From NCBI RefSeq assembly GCF_032884065.1, contig NW_027062908.1, forward strand, positions 1 to 64,000: 64,000 bases of DNA, in the 5' to 3' direction. Both the position numbers and the translations under genes were made by a program. The DNA is from Artemia franciscana (lineage: Eukaryota > Arthropoda > Branchiopoda > Anostraca > Artemiidae). The notes below the pieces were generated by a model, which was not told the origin of the DNA, searched no databases, and saw only the letters and a list, made by a program, of their open reading frames with translations. Positions 38,462 through 51,815 of the stretch are shown here, one piece after another. The stretch's first letter is position 1, and each line of letters starts with the position of its first letter.

Positions 38462-39614
38462 TAAAGCTTGAATCAGCAAAAACAGTGACGACAAAAAAAC
38501 GGAAAATTAACAATTGAATTAAAGTTGAATTTAATTAAATGTGAATTTCAAACTTGAATTCAATTTAAATTGAGTAAATGTAAAGAAGCCAGTCTTTGAA
38601 TTATCTCAAAAATAAAGATTTAAAGGCTGAATCGAAGTACCAAGGGTGCGTTCCATGAGGCTATTATCATTAACTATTAATTAATTATTTGCCATTATAG
38701 TAATATCAAACATGGTGAATAATGACAAATTCAGCCATTTACATGTCCATAATTTTTTAAGGGTTAACACTGTAGTTTTGCTGTGATATCATTTTCGAGG
38801 GCCTTCGGGCTCTTGTTAAAAATTCCGGCAAGCTTGTTTTCTAAATACCTTTTTACCATTAAAACTAAGGAAAATAATAATTACCATTTCCGAATCCGCT
38901 ACGAATGGCAGGTTTTACTCACTAGACTACTTTTTTAGAGACATGCTTTAAAATTTTTGGTTACAATATACTGCCTTTGGGGCTCCATTAAGGGCTCAAA
39001 ATTTAATTTTCCCAAAATCGATTACTGAATTTTGATAGAGCATAAAAAGAGGCATTAAGTTCTGCATTCACTTTCATCGTAGCTAAATTATGCTGAAAAT
39101 TGAAAATTTACCAACGTATAACGGAAAAGATCCCTTATTTCTTCTGTTTTTCCTCAGTTAAGGATAAAACATTTTCTGTTGGTTATTGCTTTTCATACTG
39201 TAGTGCAAGTAATAAGAGGTGGAACAAAGAGGAATTATTTTAAAAGTGATTTTCTTTTTCTAGATGAAAATTTCGGCTTTATATTTAACTCCCGTCATCA
39301 ACAAATCCGAGATAAATATAAAATAAGACTTACAATAAAATCGTGACCATTAAAACTAGTTCATCCTGGACTGGAAAATGAAAGCGAAAAACGGCAATTC
39401 ATTTAGATAAAAACAAGCCAGGAGCTAAACTAAAAGGACTTTTTATAAAAATGTATTGCTCTTAACTATGGTATTGCAATGTAATATGTTAAATCTTGTT
39501 TAGTTCAACACATTATTGAAGTTCACATTAACGGATCTCGTTTTACAAGAATCTGGAGTTACCAACTAGAATTACCAGAACCATGGAGTTTTTGCATGTT
39601 ATTAACTTTGTGCT

Positions 39615-39698
<84 letters not shown>

Positions 39699-40049
39699 GT
39701 GTTATTCGAGAAAAATGACAAAACGATTTACAATTGTTCCTTTCTGCGTTTCTTTCAAATTTCAAAAAAGAACAGCAGACTAATCGGATAATCTAAATTA
39801 TTTTCTTTACTTAATATACATTGATTTTTTTTTATAAATATTAATAAAATGATCATAAATACGTAATTTTTATGGTATAGCATCTAATAAAACTGTTTCA
39901 GTATGGCTATCGACATTCTCTTCTTTTACCATCCCTGTTTTCAAAATATATAACAGAGCAATTAAATTAGTGTCTGAGGTGACAGGCTAGCTCAACATTT
40001 AATTTACATACATATTTCTTTTCCTCTTATTTCAATTTTAAGTAATTTC
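38459..40049. other. Intron sequence; poly(T) at 39619-39693
   Basis: A T run interrupted by a single A occupies 39619-39693. Otherwise the stretch is AT-rich with nothing recognised. Confidence 0.6.
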
Positions 40050-40430
40050 ATGGACTCCTCCCTAACTTCTTCAGACAATTATATCTCTTAAATTCTGAAC
40101 TACGAAAGGAATCTTGTGTTTCTTTTTCTCTCAGAAATGACAGGGATATTTTCATTCAAATAACCAAAACCATAAGATCAGATTTAGATCCAGTTTCATG
40201 TTGTGCCTCCATATGGAATTCCCTACCAGTTAAAATTCAGCTATGTCATTCTTATAGACAATTTAAAAAAGAGCTAACCGACCACTTCTTATGCCTAGAG
40301 AGCTAGTTCTCTCTTTCCTTCGTTTTTCTAAATTTCCTTTTCAATCTAACTTTCCTTTTCAATTTGTTTAATTCCTTTATTTTGATTGACATGGTAGTTT
40401 CTGTTGTTGTTGTTGTTGTTTAAGTATTAT

Positions 40431-40475
<45 letters not shown>

Positions 40476-40630
40476 CTTGCTCTTCTGTTTAAGTTTAGTG
40501 CTATTATTTAATGTTATGCTTAGTCTCCCGTTCTCGCAGGCCAAAGAGCCTTTGTGGAGGTCTAAAGTTTTCTATTTTTTACGTTTCTTTTAAATAAATT
40601 GTTTGTTTTGCTTAAATATAAAATTTCTTT
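40050..40630 (+). mobile_element. Non-LTR retrotransposon 3' end
   Basis: Positions 40057-40305 encode about 80 residues ending CCASIWNSLPVKIQL, then YRQFKKELTDHF and a stop at 40303-40305. This is the usual extreme C-terminus of CR1/Jockey-type ORF2 (W-N-x-L-P...F-K-x-x-L). A 3' untranslated region follows, with (gtt)n, a 40-base T run at about 40434-40475, and 'gcctttgtggaggtctaaag' before an AT-rich end. The 5' part is missing. Confidence 0.7.
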
Positions 40631-40677
40631 AAATTTTTCCTGGTGTTTCAAATGAATAATAATATGAGCATTGTTAC

Positions 40678-40742
40678 CTTGTCCATCTGATCCTCCATCT
40701 CTAATCCGTTTTGTGACCAATCTCGGTGGCAAAAGTTTTGAC
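40678..40742 (-). CDS. MAP3K4: MAP3K4/MEKK4 ortholog, short N-terminal exon (most upstream found)
   Basis: This 65-base exon has acceptor 'ttttcag|GTCAAAAC' and donor 'GGACAAG|gtaacaat'. In the frame set by the next exon it reads SKLLPPRLVTKRIRDGGSDG and is open throughout; the other forward frame starting at the acceptor has a stop. Its donor leaves one base (G) that joins the two bases of the exon at 28321-28697 to make Asp. Basic residues (RLVTKRIR) fit the N-terminal low-complexity part of the protein, but conservation is weak, so the call rests on splice signals and phase. It needs an earlier exon ending with two extra bases, which was not found. Confidence 0.6.
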
Positions 40743-41149
40743 CTGAAAATTAAAAAAGATAAGAAAACTTAGCTAGAGCGGCAAAACTTAGCTACATGCT
40801 TAATTTTCCATGTTAAGTGGTTTAGTTTACACTAAGCTGCTACACTGCTACATCTTGCGCTAAGTGTAAAATTTGACACTTAAGCAATTATTTCAGACTA
40901 GATTAACGTTAAAATCCAAAATACCATCTAAATCACCGTCTAAAATCATAATCACCATCTAAAATCATCGCAATCATCATCAGCAAACAATTCAAAAGTT
41001 AAAAATGTGAAACAGAAATGGATATTAAAGATTTGATCAAGTGTGGGACGCTTTCTAGGAAAAGTTTATTAATTTATTGTCAAAATTGTTTATTCCTCAT
41101 CAAAAGTTTATCGTTGCTGTTAAACTTGCAATAAAGGGGTTCCAGGTTT
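40743..41149. other. Sequence upstream of the last exon found
   Basis: It contains a short tandem of 'aaaatcatcaccatcta'-like units near 40910-40985. No exon or promoter was recognised. Confidence 0.4.
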
Positions 41150-44100
41150 CATGAGAGTTCACCTCTCGTGAAATTGATTTTTCTTCTCGTGAAACTGTTT
41201 ATCTCATGGAACTTGTTGTGTGCTGATTTTCTTTCGTAAAACTTGTTGCATGTAGATTTTTCTCTTCGTGAAAATTTTTCATTGATTTTTCCTCTCGTGA
41301 AACTAATTCTGTTCATGGAACTTGTTGCATGCTCATTTTTGTTCGTAGAACTTGTTGCGTGCTGATTTTTTGTTCATGAAACTTGTTGCATATTGATTTT
41401 TCTCTTCGTGAACCGTGTACATCGATTTTTCTCCTCGTGAATCTGATTTTCTTCGTGGGGCCTCTTGGGTGCTGATTTTTGTTAGTGAAACTCGTTGCAT
41501 GTTGATTTTTCTCTTCGTGATACTTATACATTGATTTTTCTCGTTGTGAACTTGTTGCTTGCATATATTTATTCGTGGAGCCTGTTGCGTCCTGAATTTT
41601 TATTTTTGAAAGTTCTTGCGTGCTGATTTTTTGTTTCTTGAGCATATTACGTTCTGATTTTTTTTTTTTTTTTTGGTTCGTAAAACGTCTTGCATATTTA
41701 TTTTTCTCAGCGTGAAACTTCTACACTGATTTTTCTCCTGGTGAAACTGATTTTGTACATGGAACTTGTTGCGTCCTCAGTTTTTTTTAACTTGTTGTGT
41801 GCTGATTTTCGTTCGTGAAACTTGTTGCATGTTGATTTTTCTCTTCGTGAAACTTGAGCGTGGACTTTTCTCCAAGTGAAACTAATTTTGTTCATGGAAC
41901 TTCTCGCGTGCTGATTTTTGTTCGCGGATCATGTCGCGTGCTGATTTTTGTTCGTGAAAGTTTTTGCATACTGATTTTTTTTTCTTCGTGAACCGTGTAT
42001 ATTGTGTTTCTCCTTGTGAAACTGATGTTGTTCATGGAACCTCTTGGGTGTTGATTTTTGCTAGTGAAACTTGTTGCATGTTGATTTTTCTCTTTGTGAA
42101 ACTTATACATTGATTTCTCTTGTCGTGAAACTGATTTTGTTCATAGAACTAGTTGCTTGTTGATATTTGTTGGCGGAACCTGTTACGTCCTGATTTTTGC
42201 TTTTGAATCAACAAGTTTTGTTCGTGAAACTTGTCAAATGTTGATTATTCTCTTCGTGAAATTTTGTTGATTTTGTTCGTGAAACCTGTTGTGTGCTGAT
42301 TTTTGTTCGTCAAACTTGATGCAAGTTGATTTTCTCTTAGTGAAATTTGTACATTGTTTCTTCTCCTCGCGAAACTGATTTTGTTCATGTAACTTGTTGC
42401 GTGCAGATTTTTTGTTAATGTACTTGTTGCGTGCTGAATTTTTTTTCGTGAAACTTGTTGCATGTTGATTTTTTCTCTTCTTGAGAATTGAAAGTTGATT
42501 TTTTCTCCTCAAGAAACTGATTTTGTTCATGGAACTTCTAGCGTGTTGATTTTGTTCCTGGAGCTGATTTTTTTTTATTCATGAAACTTCTTATATATCA
42601 ATTTTTTTTCATCTTGAAACTTATACACTCGTCAATTTTCTCCTCGTAAAATTGATTTTGTTCATGAAACTTGTTGCGTGCTGGGTTTTCTTTCACGGAA
42701 CTTGTTATGTGCTGATTTTTGTTCGTGAAACATATTGCATGGTGATTTTTCTCTTCGTGAAACTTGTATATTCATCTTTTTCGTCGTGAAACTGACTTGT
42801 TCATGGAACTTGTTGCTTATTGATTATTGTTTGTGGAACCTGTTACGTCCTGATTTTTGTTTGTGAAACTTGTTGCGTGCTGATTTTTGTTCATGGAACT
42901 TGTTGTGAGTCAATTTTCTTCGTGAAATTTTTCGCCTGCTGATTTTTCACTTTGTGTAACTTGTTTATTGATTTATCTCCTCGAGAAACTGATTTTGTTC
43001 ATGGACCTTGTTGCGTGCTGGTTTTGATCGTATAGTTCGTTAAGTGTTCGTGAAATTTGTTACATGTTGATTTTTCTCTTCGTAAAACTTACGCATTAAT
43101 TTTTCTTCTTGTGAAACTGATTTTGCCCATAGAACTTGTTGCGTGCTGATGTTTGTTCGTAAAACATGCTGCAGCATGATTTTTCTCTTCATGAAACTTG
43201 TATATTGATCTTTCTCCACGTGAAACTGATTTGTTCACGGAGCTTTCCGCTTATTGATTTTTGTTCGTGGAACCTGTTGCGTCCTAAATTTTGTTTGTGA
43301 AACTTGTTGCGTGCTGATTTTTTGTTCATGTCACTTGTTCTGAGGCAATTTTCTTCATGAAATTTTTGGCATGTTGATTTTTCCCTTTGTGTAACTTATT
43401 TATTGATTTTTCTCCTCGATAAACTGAGTTTGTTCATGGAACTTGTTGCGTTCTGGATTTGTTCGTAGAATTTGTTGTGTCCGTGAAATTTGTTGCATGT
43501 TGAGTTTCTTCTTCGTGAAACTTATGCATTGATTTTTCTGCTTGTGAAACTGATTTTGCTCGTAAGACTTGTTGCGAGTTGATTTTTTGTTCGTGGAACT
43601 TATTGCATGCTCATTTTTAGTTCCGGTAACTCTTTACATGTTGAATTTTTCTCTTCGTGAGACTTGAAAATGGATTTTTTTTCTCCTTAAGAAACTGATT
43701 TTGTTCAAAAAACTTCGTGCGTGTTGATTTTTGTATCTGGAACGTTTTTCGTGCTGATTTTTTTATTCGTGAAACTTCTTGCATTTTCGGTTTTCTCGTC
43801 GTGAAACATACACTTTGATTTTTTTTCTCCTCATGAAACTGTTTTTCTCATGGAACTTGTTGCATGCTGATTTTTGTTCGTGGAATTTGTACATTGATTC
43901 TTCTCCTCGTGAAACGACTTTTGTTCATAGGACTTGTTGCGTTTTGATTTTTTGTTCAAAGAACTTGTTGTGTGTTGACTTTTTGTTCGTAAAACTTGTT
44001 CCATATTGGTTTTATCTATGTGTGAAAACTGTGTATTGATTTTTCTCCTCAAGAAACTGATCTTGTTCACGGAACTTTTTGCGTGATGATTTTCGTTCCT

Positions 44101-46225
44101 GGAATATATAGCGTGCTGATTTTTTTTCTGTTCGTGAAACTTATTGCATATTCATTTTTCTCCTCGTGAAACTTGTTGCGTACTGGTTTTTGTTCACGGA
44201 ACTTGTTGTGTGATGATTTTTGTTCTTGAAACTTGTTGAATCTGGATTTTTCTCTTCGTAAAACTTCTACACTGATTATTCTCCACGCGAAACTGGTTTT
44301 GCTCATAGAACTTTTTGCGTCCTGATTTTTGTTGGCGGAATTTGTTGCGTGCGGATTTTTGTTCGTGGAACTATTTGTATAATGATTTTTCTCTTCGTGA
44401 TACTTTAAATTGATTTTTCCTCACGTGAAACTCAGTTGTTCATGGAACTTGATGCAAGCTGATTTTTGTTCGTGAAACTTGTGCGTGCAAACTTTTTAGT
44501 TCTTGAAACTTGTTACATATTGATGTTTCTCTTCAGAAACCGTGTACATTGATTTTTTGAAACTTCTTGACTATTCATTTTTTCATCGTAAAACTTATAC
44601 ATCGATTTTTCTCCTCGTGAAACTATTTTTCTCATTGAACTAATAAAGTGCTGATTTTTGTTCTTGGAACTTGTTGTGTACTTGTTGCTTGCAGACTCTT
44701 GTTCTCGGAACCTGTTGTGTGCAGATTTTTGTTCTTGAAACTTGTTGCATTTTGATTTTTCCCTCCGTAAAACTTATACATTGATTTTTTTCTCCTCGTG
44801 AAACTAATTTTGTTCATGAAAATTACTGCGGTTTTGATTATTGTTCGTGGAACCTGTTGCGTGCCAATTTTTGTTCGTGAATCATGTTGCATGTTCATTT
44901 TTCTCTTCGTGAAATTTGTAAATTGAGTTTTTCTTCTCGTGAAACTGCTTTTGCTCATGGAACTTGTTGGGAGTTGACTGATCAGGGAACTTGTTGCGTG
45001 CTGATCTTTGTTTTCGAGACTTTTTGCATGTGGAATTATTTCTTCGTGAAACTTGTACACTGATTTTTTTTCCCCCGTGAAACCAATTTTTTTCATGGAA
45101 CTTAAGGTGTGCTGATTTTTGTTCGTGAAACTTGTTTCGTTCTGATTTTTTCGCGAAACGTGTTGCATGTTGGCTTTTCTCTTCGTGAAACTCGTATAGT
45201 TATTTTTTCTCCTCGTGAAACTGATTTTGTTCATGGAGCTTGTAAAGTGCTGAATGTTGTTCATGTAACTTGTTGTGTGCTGATTTTGTTCGTGGAGCTT
45301 GTTGCGTACTTATCTTTGTTCGTGAAACTTGTATATTGATTTTTCGCATCGAGAAACTTTTTTGTCCATCGAGCTTATAGCGCGTGGATTTTGCTCGTGG
45401 AGTGTGTCGCGTGCTGATTATTGTTCGTAAAAACTTGACGCCGTGTTGATTTTTCTTTTCATGAAACTTGTACATTGACTTTCCTCCGCGTGAAACTGAT
45501 TTTGTTCATAGCACTTGTTGCGTGTTGTGATTTTTCTTGGTGGAAAATATTGCATGCTGATTATTGTTCGTGAAACTTGTAGCATGTTGATTTTTCTCTT
45601 CGTGAAACTCGTATAATGATTTTTCTCCTCGTGAAGCTGATTTTGTTCATGAAAGTTGTTGCGTGTTGATTTTTTGTTCTTGGAACTGGATGCGTGCTGA
45701 TTTTCGTTCGTGAAACGGGTTGCCTGTTAACTTTTTCTTTTCGTGAAAGTTGTATATTTATTTTTTCTCCCAGTTAAACTGATTTTACTCATGAAACTTA
45801 TTAAGTGTTTTGTTCGTGGAACTTGCTGCGTGCTAATTTTTGTTCGCGAAACCTGTTGCATATTGATTTTTCTCTTCGTGGAACTGATTTTGCTCAAAAA
45901 ACTTGTTGCGTGTTGATTTTTTTTTCATAGAACTTTCTACATGCTGATTTTTATTTAGTGCAACGTATTACAAGTTGGTTTTTACTTTTTGTGAAAGTTG
46001 TGCATTGATTTTTCTCCAGAGGAAACTGATTACGTTCATGAAACTTGTTACGTGCTGATTTATGTTCGCGAAACTTGTTGAATATTGATTTTTCTCTTAA
46101 TGAAACTTGTATGTTTATTTTCCTCCTCGTTAAACTGATTTATGTTCATGATTTATGTTCGTACAGCTTCTACATTGGTTTTTATCCTCGTGAAACTGAT
46201 TTTTTTTTTCATGGAGCTTGTAAAA
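41150..46225 (+). repeat. Satellite array, arm 1 (~30-bp monomers, ~140-bp higher-order unit)
   Basis: The array is built of related monomers starting 'tgattttt'. The forms are 'tgatttttgttcgtgaaact' + 'tgttgcatgt', 'tgatttttctcttcgtgaaa' + 'cttgtacat', the short 'tgatttttctcctcgtgaaac', and 'tgattttgttcatggaactt' + 'gttgcgtgc'. They recur in roughly this order, giving a higher-order period near 140 bases. Copies differ by 10-20 per cent by eye. Open frames exist only because the unit rarely contains stops on one strand; they are not genes. Confidence 0.93.
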
Positions 46226-46237
46226 GGATGGTTTGGG

Positions 46238-48640
46238 TCCGGGGGAACAAAATCAGTCTCGCGAGGACAAAAATCAATGTACTAGTTTAACAAAGAAAAA
46301 ATCAAAATGTAACAAGTTTCACAAAAAAAACCACAACGCAACAAGTTCCATGAACAAAATCTGCATGCAACAGGTTTCATAACAAGAATCAGTTTCACAA
46401 GAAGAAAAATCGATGTACCAATTTCACTAAAAGAAAAGTCAACATGCTACATATTCACGAACAAAAATCAGCACGCAGCAGATACCACGAACAAAATCGG
46501 CATGTAACAGGTTTCATGAACAAAATCAGTTTCACGAGGGGAAAAATCAATGTACAATTTTCAGAAAAGAAAAATCAACATGCAACACGTTCCACGACCA
46601 GAATTCAGCAGGCAACAAAATCAGAACGCAACAAGTTCCATAAACAAAATCAGTTTCACAAGGAAAAAAACAATTTAGGAGTTTCATGAAGAGAAAAATC
46701 AACAAGCAACAAGTTTCACGAACAAAAATCAGCACACAACAAGCTCCGCGAACAAAATCAGCAAAAAACAAGTTCCATGAGCAAAATCAGTTTCAAGACG
46801 AGAAAAAATCAATGTACAAGTTTCAGGAAGAGAAAAATCAACGTGCAACAAGTTTCAAGAACAAAAATCAGCACAAGATCAGTTCCACGATCAAAAATAA
46901 GCCCGCAACAAGTTCCAAGAACAAAGTCTGTTTAATGAAAAATTAAGAAAAATTAATGTACAAGTTTCAAGAAGAGAAAAGCCAATATGCGAAAAGTTTC
47001 GCGAACAAAAAGCGGCACGAAAGAAGTTCCACAAACAAAAATCAGCACGTAAGGAGTTCCATGAACGAAATCGGTCTCACGAGTAGAAAAATCAATGTAC
47101 CAGTTTCACGAAAAAAAAAATCAACATGCAAGAAGTTTCGTGAAAAAAAAACGTACGCAACAAGTTCCATGAACAACATCAACACGAAACAAGTTCAATG
47201 AACAAAACGAGTTTCATCAGGAGAACGAATGTAACATGCAAAATGAGCATGCAACATGTTTCACGAACAAAATCAACAAGCGACGGGTTCCACGAACAAA
47301 AGTCAGAATGCAACAAGTTCAATGAACAAAATCAGTTTCATGAAGAGAGAAAATCAATTTTAAAATTTTACGAACGGAAAAATCAATATGCAGCAAGTTT
47401 CAAGAACAAAAATCAGCACGCAACAGGTTCCACGAACGAAAATCAACAAGCAACAAGTTCCATGAACAAAATCAATTTCACGAGGATAAAAAATCAATAT
47501 ATAACTTTCATGAAGAGAAACATCAACATGCAACAAGTTTTACGAACAAATTCAGCACACAACAAGTTCCACGAACAAAAATTAGCACACAAGAGGCTCC
47601 AGGAACAAAATCAGCTTAACGAGGAAAAAATCAATGTAAAAGTTTCACAAAGAGAAAATCAATATACAAAAAGTTCCATGAACAAAAATCAGTTTCACAA
47701 GGAGAAAAATCAATGTACAAGTTTCACGAAGAGAAAAATCAAAATAAAACAAGTTCCGAGAAATAAAATTAGCACACAACAAGTTTTATGAGCAAAATCA
47801 GTTTCACGAGGATTAAAATCAATATACCAGTTTCACAAAGAGAAAAGTCAAAATCCAACAAGCTTCACGTACAAAAACTCAGCATAAAAGAAGTTCTATG
47901 GACAAAAATCAGCACGAAACAGGTTTCATAAACAAAATCAGTTTCACGAGCATAAAAAGCAATGTATAAGTTTCACGATGAGAAAAATCAATAGGTAAGA
48001 GGTTTTAAGAATAAAAAAAATCAACACGCAAGAAGTCCCATGAACAAAATCAGTTTCATGAGGAGACAAATCAACGTACAAGTTTCACGACGAGAAAAGA
48101 TCAACATGCAACAAGTTTCACGAACAAAAAATCAGCACTCAACAAGTTCCATAAAGAAAAATCAACACGCAACAAGATCCAAGAACAAAATTACCTTCAC
48201 GAGAAGAAAATTTAACGTATAAGTTTCACGAGGAGAAAAATCAACATGCAACAAGTTTCACAAACAAAAAACAAACAAAAGGACAAAAATCAGCGCGCAA
48301 CAGCTTCCAAGAACAAAATCAGTTTCACGAAGAGAAAAATCAATGTACAAGTTTCACAAAGAGAAAAATCAATATACAACAAGTTCTACGAACAAAAATC
48401 AGCACGCAACAAGTCCCACGAACAGAATTAGCACGCAACAAGTTCCATGAACAAAATCAGTTTAACAAGTTTCATAAAAACATTCAGCACACAATAAGTT
48501 CCATGACCAAAAATTCAACACACTACATCAGTCAGATGTAGAAATCAAGTTTCACAATGAGAAAAATCAATGTACAAGTTTCACGAAGAGAAAAATCAAC
48601 ATACAAGAAATTTCACGAACAAAAATCTGCACACTACAAG
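46238..48640 (-). repeat. Satellite array, arm 2, inverted relative to arm 1
   Basis: The same monomers appear as their reverse complement, for example 'gcacgcaacaagttccatga', 'acaaaatcagtttcacgagg' and 'agaaaaatcaacatgcaaca'. The orientation switches once, across a 12-20-base spacer near 46219-46239 containing 'ggatggtttgggtccgg'. Together with arm 1 this makes an imperfect inverted repeat of up to 2.4 kb per paired arm. Confidence 0.93.
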
Positions 48641-48649
48641 GTCAAAGAA

Positions 48650-50815
48650 AAATCATTTTTAGTCATTTTTTAGTTTATAAGCTTATTTTGAGGGGAAAAT
48701 GTTGAAAAAAGCTTAGGTTTGATAATGTGCGCCAGAAGGGTGTCATCAGGAGCGGTACTTTGTGTCACAATTACCTCAAATTCAAGGAGTCGTTAGATGA
48801 AACGTTAATGGGAATTTCTTCGTCAAGTTTAAACGATCGTTTCTTGTGTAAACGAGTACTTTTTCAGGGAAATGCTCGAAAGAATCTCATATGTGTAATA
48901 ATACTTGCTAGAGGGTATTTTTTGTCAACCACTGAGTGTCATGGGCTGGGAATTCTCATAGAACATCGCAATCTAGCAGTGGAATGGCAAGTTGCCGCTA
49001 TTCAAATAAAAAACAACGGTCATTCTTAGTTTATAAAATTATTTTGAGGGAACAAAGTTGAAAAAACCAAAGTTGAAAAGGTGTGGCAATGTGCATGAGA
49101 AGGGTGTAATCGCAGGCTGGTTCCCTGTGCCACGCTAACCTCAATTGCTAGGAGTCAGGAGTCAATTGCTAGTAACTCAATTGCTAGGAGCTAACCTCAT
49201 TGCTAGTGTGTATGAATATAGAAAGTTGACGTTTTACAGATAACGTTATCTGTAAAACACTAATAATTAATAATTAATTATTAACGAAATAATAAATTAT
49301 AAAAAATATAATTTTTTATTTTTTTCAATAACAGTAAACCAATTAAGGACACTTCTTACACCGTAAAAATAGATAAATTTTTGTTGCTTAATTCTTTTTG
49401 TTTAATTTGGCATCACTTCTGCACAATGTGCTCAGTCCAAAGATTGGCTCTCATTTTGATTCTGTAAAAGATGCTTCATGATTATTTGTATAGAAGTTCA
49501 AAGTGAAGCCATCTTGATAGTATTACGACCTGGTTCAACCCCCCCCCAAAAAAAAAAAATAAAAAATCAGAGTCGTACAAAAGTAACAAAAAGGCATGAA
49601 TGAGAAAAGCCATTCCTTTTATATCTATGTGGCACTTAAAGATGGTTGAACTGCATAAAAAGCCAGTAGAAATGAACAATATCTTTTAATTGAGTCATAA
49701 AATATATCTTTACGATGGTGGGGGCTGGGAGCATGGGAGGGGAAGCATACAGGGAAAGTGATTGTAAGCCTCCAGCGAAGGGTATTTAACCATAATTATT
49801 GTAGTACCCGATTAGAATTGATGAAAAGTGCATGAGCAATAGCTTTTAAATGAGCCATTTCTCATCTGTCTACGATGTTGTGTGGCACACTATGTCCCAT
49901 CTTTTCCAGCTGAAACATGGCGCCAAAAGTGCCATTTTAGTGCCATATGTAACTTTCAGAAGAAACGCTAATGGGGATTTTTTATAAGTTTAAACGATCG
50001 ATTCTAGTGTAAATGAATATTTTTGCAAGAAAATGCAAAAAAATATCGTATTGTGATTATACATGCTAAAGAGTGTCTTTTGTCAGCCATTGAGTGTTAG
50101 GGGCTTGAAAATGAAATGAAACATCGCAATCTAAAAATAAAATGGCAGGTTTCCGCTGTTCAAATAAAAAACAATGTCCATTTTTTAGTTTATAAATTTA
50201 TTTTGAGGGTAAAAGCTTAAAAAACCATAGGTGTGATAATGTGCGCCAGAAGGGTCTCATCGGAAGTCATATATTGTACCACCCTGACCTCAATTGCTAG
50301 GAGCCATCAGAAGAAACACTAGTGGGGATTTTTTCATTGAGCTAAACGATCGATTCTTGCGTAAATGAATGTTTTTGCAGGAAAATGCCCGAAACATGTC
50401 ATAAATCTGATAGTGCTTGCTAAAGGGTGTAGTTTATAAGCCATTGAGTGTCACGGGCTTGGAATTGCCATAGTACATCGCAATCTAGCAATGAAAGGGC
50501 AACTTTCTGCTGTTAAAATAAAAATATGGTCATTTTTTAGTCTAAATTTAATTTGAGGGTAAAAGCTAGAAAAAACCCTTAGCTGTGATAATGTGCACCA
50601 GAAGGATGTCATCGGGAGTGACACAATGTGCCACGCTGACCTCAGTTGCCTGGAGTCATCAGAAGAAAAACTAATGGAGATTTTTCATTAATTTTAAACG
50701 ATCTAATTTCTTGTGTAGACGAATATTTTTGCATAAAAATGCTTGAAAAATGTCATATATGTAATAGTACTTGCTAGAGGGTGGGTCAGCCATTGAGTTT
50801 CACAGGCTGGGAATT
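48650..50815. repeat. Degenerate tandem repeat, ~350-365-bp unit
   Basis: Units begin near 48650, 49018, 50176 and 50527, with a part unit at about 49920-50175. Each contains 'agtttataaattattttgag', 'gataatgtgcgccagaaggg', 'taaacgatcgattcttgtgt' and 'gaacatcgcaatctagca'. An unrelated AT-rich stretch at about 49210-49900 separates the copies. No conserved frame is shared by the copies. Confidence 0.8.
49231..49258. repeat. Perfect 28-base palindrome
   Basis: 'gttttacagataac' is followed immediately by its exact reverse complement. It lies in the spacer of the ~350-bp repeat array. No function is evident. Confidence 0.85.
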
Positions 50816-51589
50816 GAGAGAAAATAATACAAAGAAAAAATGAACAAAGTATAGAATTAAGTCACATGTCTTGTGCCGCCGTTTTCCTATATTTTGAGCA
50901 AACTTGGATCATTCTCTAAGAAAGCATCTCTAAAAATTCTTTAATAAGGAATATTTTCCTATGTTTTGGAAAAGTTTATATCAGTCTCTAAGAAAACATT
51001 TCTAGATATTCTCATAGAAGGACCCTTCAAAATGCTAGGATGATATCGCTGAGAAGTGAAGAAGCGCTTTGTCGGAGTTTATAATACCCTTCCAAAGCAT
51101 TATTTAGCAAGCAGGTACACTTGAAATATAACCAAACTCTAGTAATCGGTTTTCCTCTCTGCATCTCAATTATTGCAGTCATAGGAAACACGTAATCAAT
51201 AGCTTAATCATTGTCGTAAGCGGGACATGGGAACTCTCCACGTGTGGCATTGGTTATTTCGTAGAATCTATTTCCTGAATCATAATATTAGAAATAGATT
51301 GCTGATCCAACTGTCTAGGGCACAGTTTCATTGGACGGAAATGGCCGTTTCGAATCCTAATGTGGACAAAAATTATTAGATTCCCTGAGAAAAATATCTT
51401 GAAAGAAAAAACCTTTTAAGAGAAATCTCTTTAAGTACTATATAAGAACCCACGTGTATATTGTCATTACATATCACCCATGTGTTTGTCCTCCACAGTT
51501 ACAAGGGAGGACTCCCCATGGGGCCTGAAGAAACATTTCACGTGTGAATGCGTCATTCTTATCATAAGTAAACATTTCATATTATGTGA
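50816..51589. other. Unique sequence without recognisable features
   Basis: No exon or repeat could be supported. Confidence 0.45.
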
Positions 51590-51815
51590 TGTCAAAAAAA
51601 ATCTTGAAACATCTTGGAAAAAGTCTTGAAATTACTTGAAACGTCTTGAAACAAACACCTTAAAGAAAAATGTCTTAAAAGCGTCCTGAAAAGTCCTGAA
51701 ATATCTTGAAAAAGTCTTGAATAATATATCCTAAAAAAAAGGCTTGAACTGTCTTGAAAACCCGCCCTGAAAAAAAAACGTCTTAAGAAACGTCTTGAAA
51801 AACGTCTTGACAGTG
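51590..51815. repeat. Minisatellite based on GTCTTGAAA
   Basis: Short units of 10-16 bases around 'gtcttgaaa' or 'cgtcttgaaa' repeat about 16 times with varying A-rich spacers. Confidence 0.85.

Noticed and set aside
41313-48431. Many open frames encoding Asn/Gln/Lys/Thr-rich repeats (for example TSSMNKISFTRRK)
   Set aside because: They are translations of the satellite monomer, occur in several frames and on both strands, and are broken often. No start context, splice signals or family similarity.
41150-48640. CRISPR-like array (repeats of ~30 bases)
   Set aside because: No unique spacers: the sequence between repeats is itself repeated. The context is eukaryotic.
48727-49029. 100-codon open frame in the ~350-bp tandem repeat
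   Set aside because: The frame is not kept in the other copies of the repeat at 50176-50815, and there is no family similarity.
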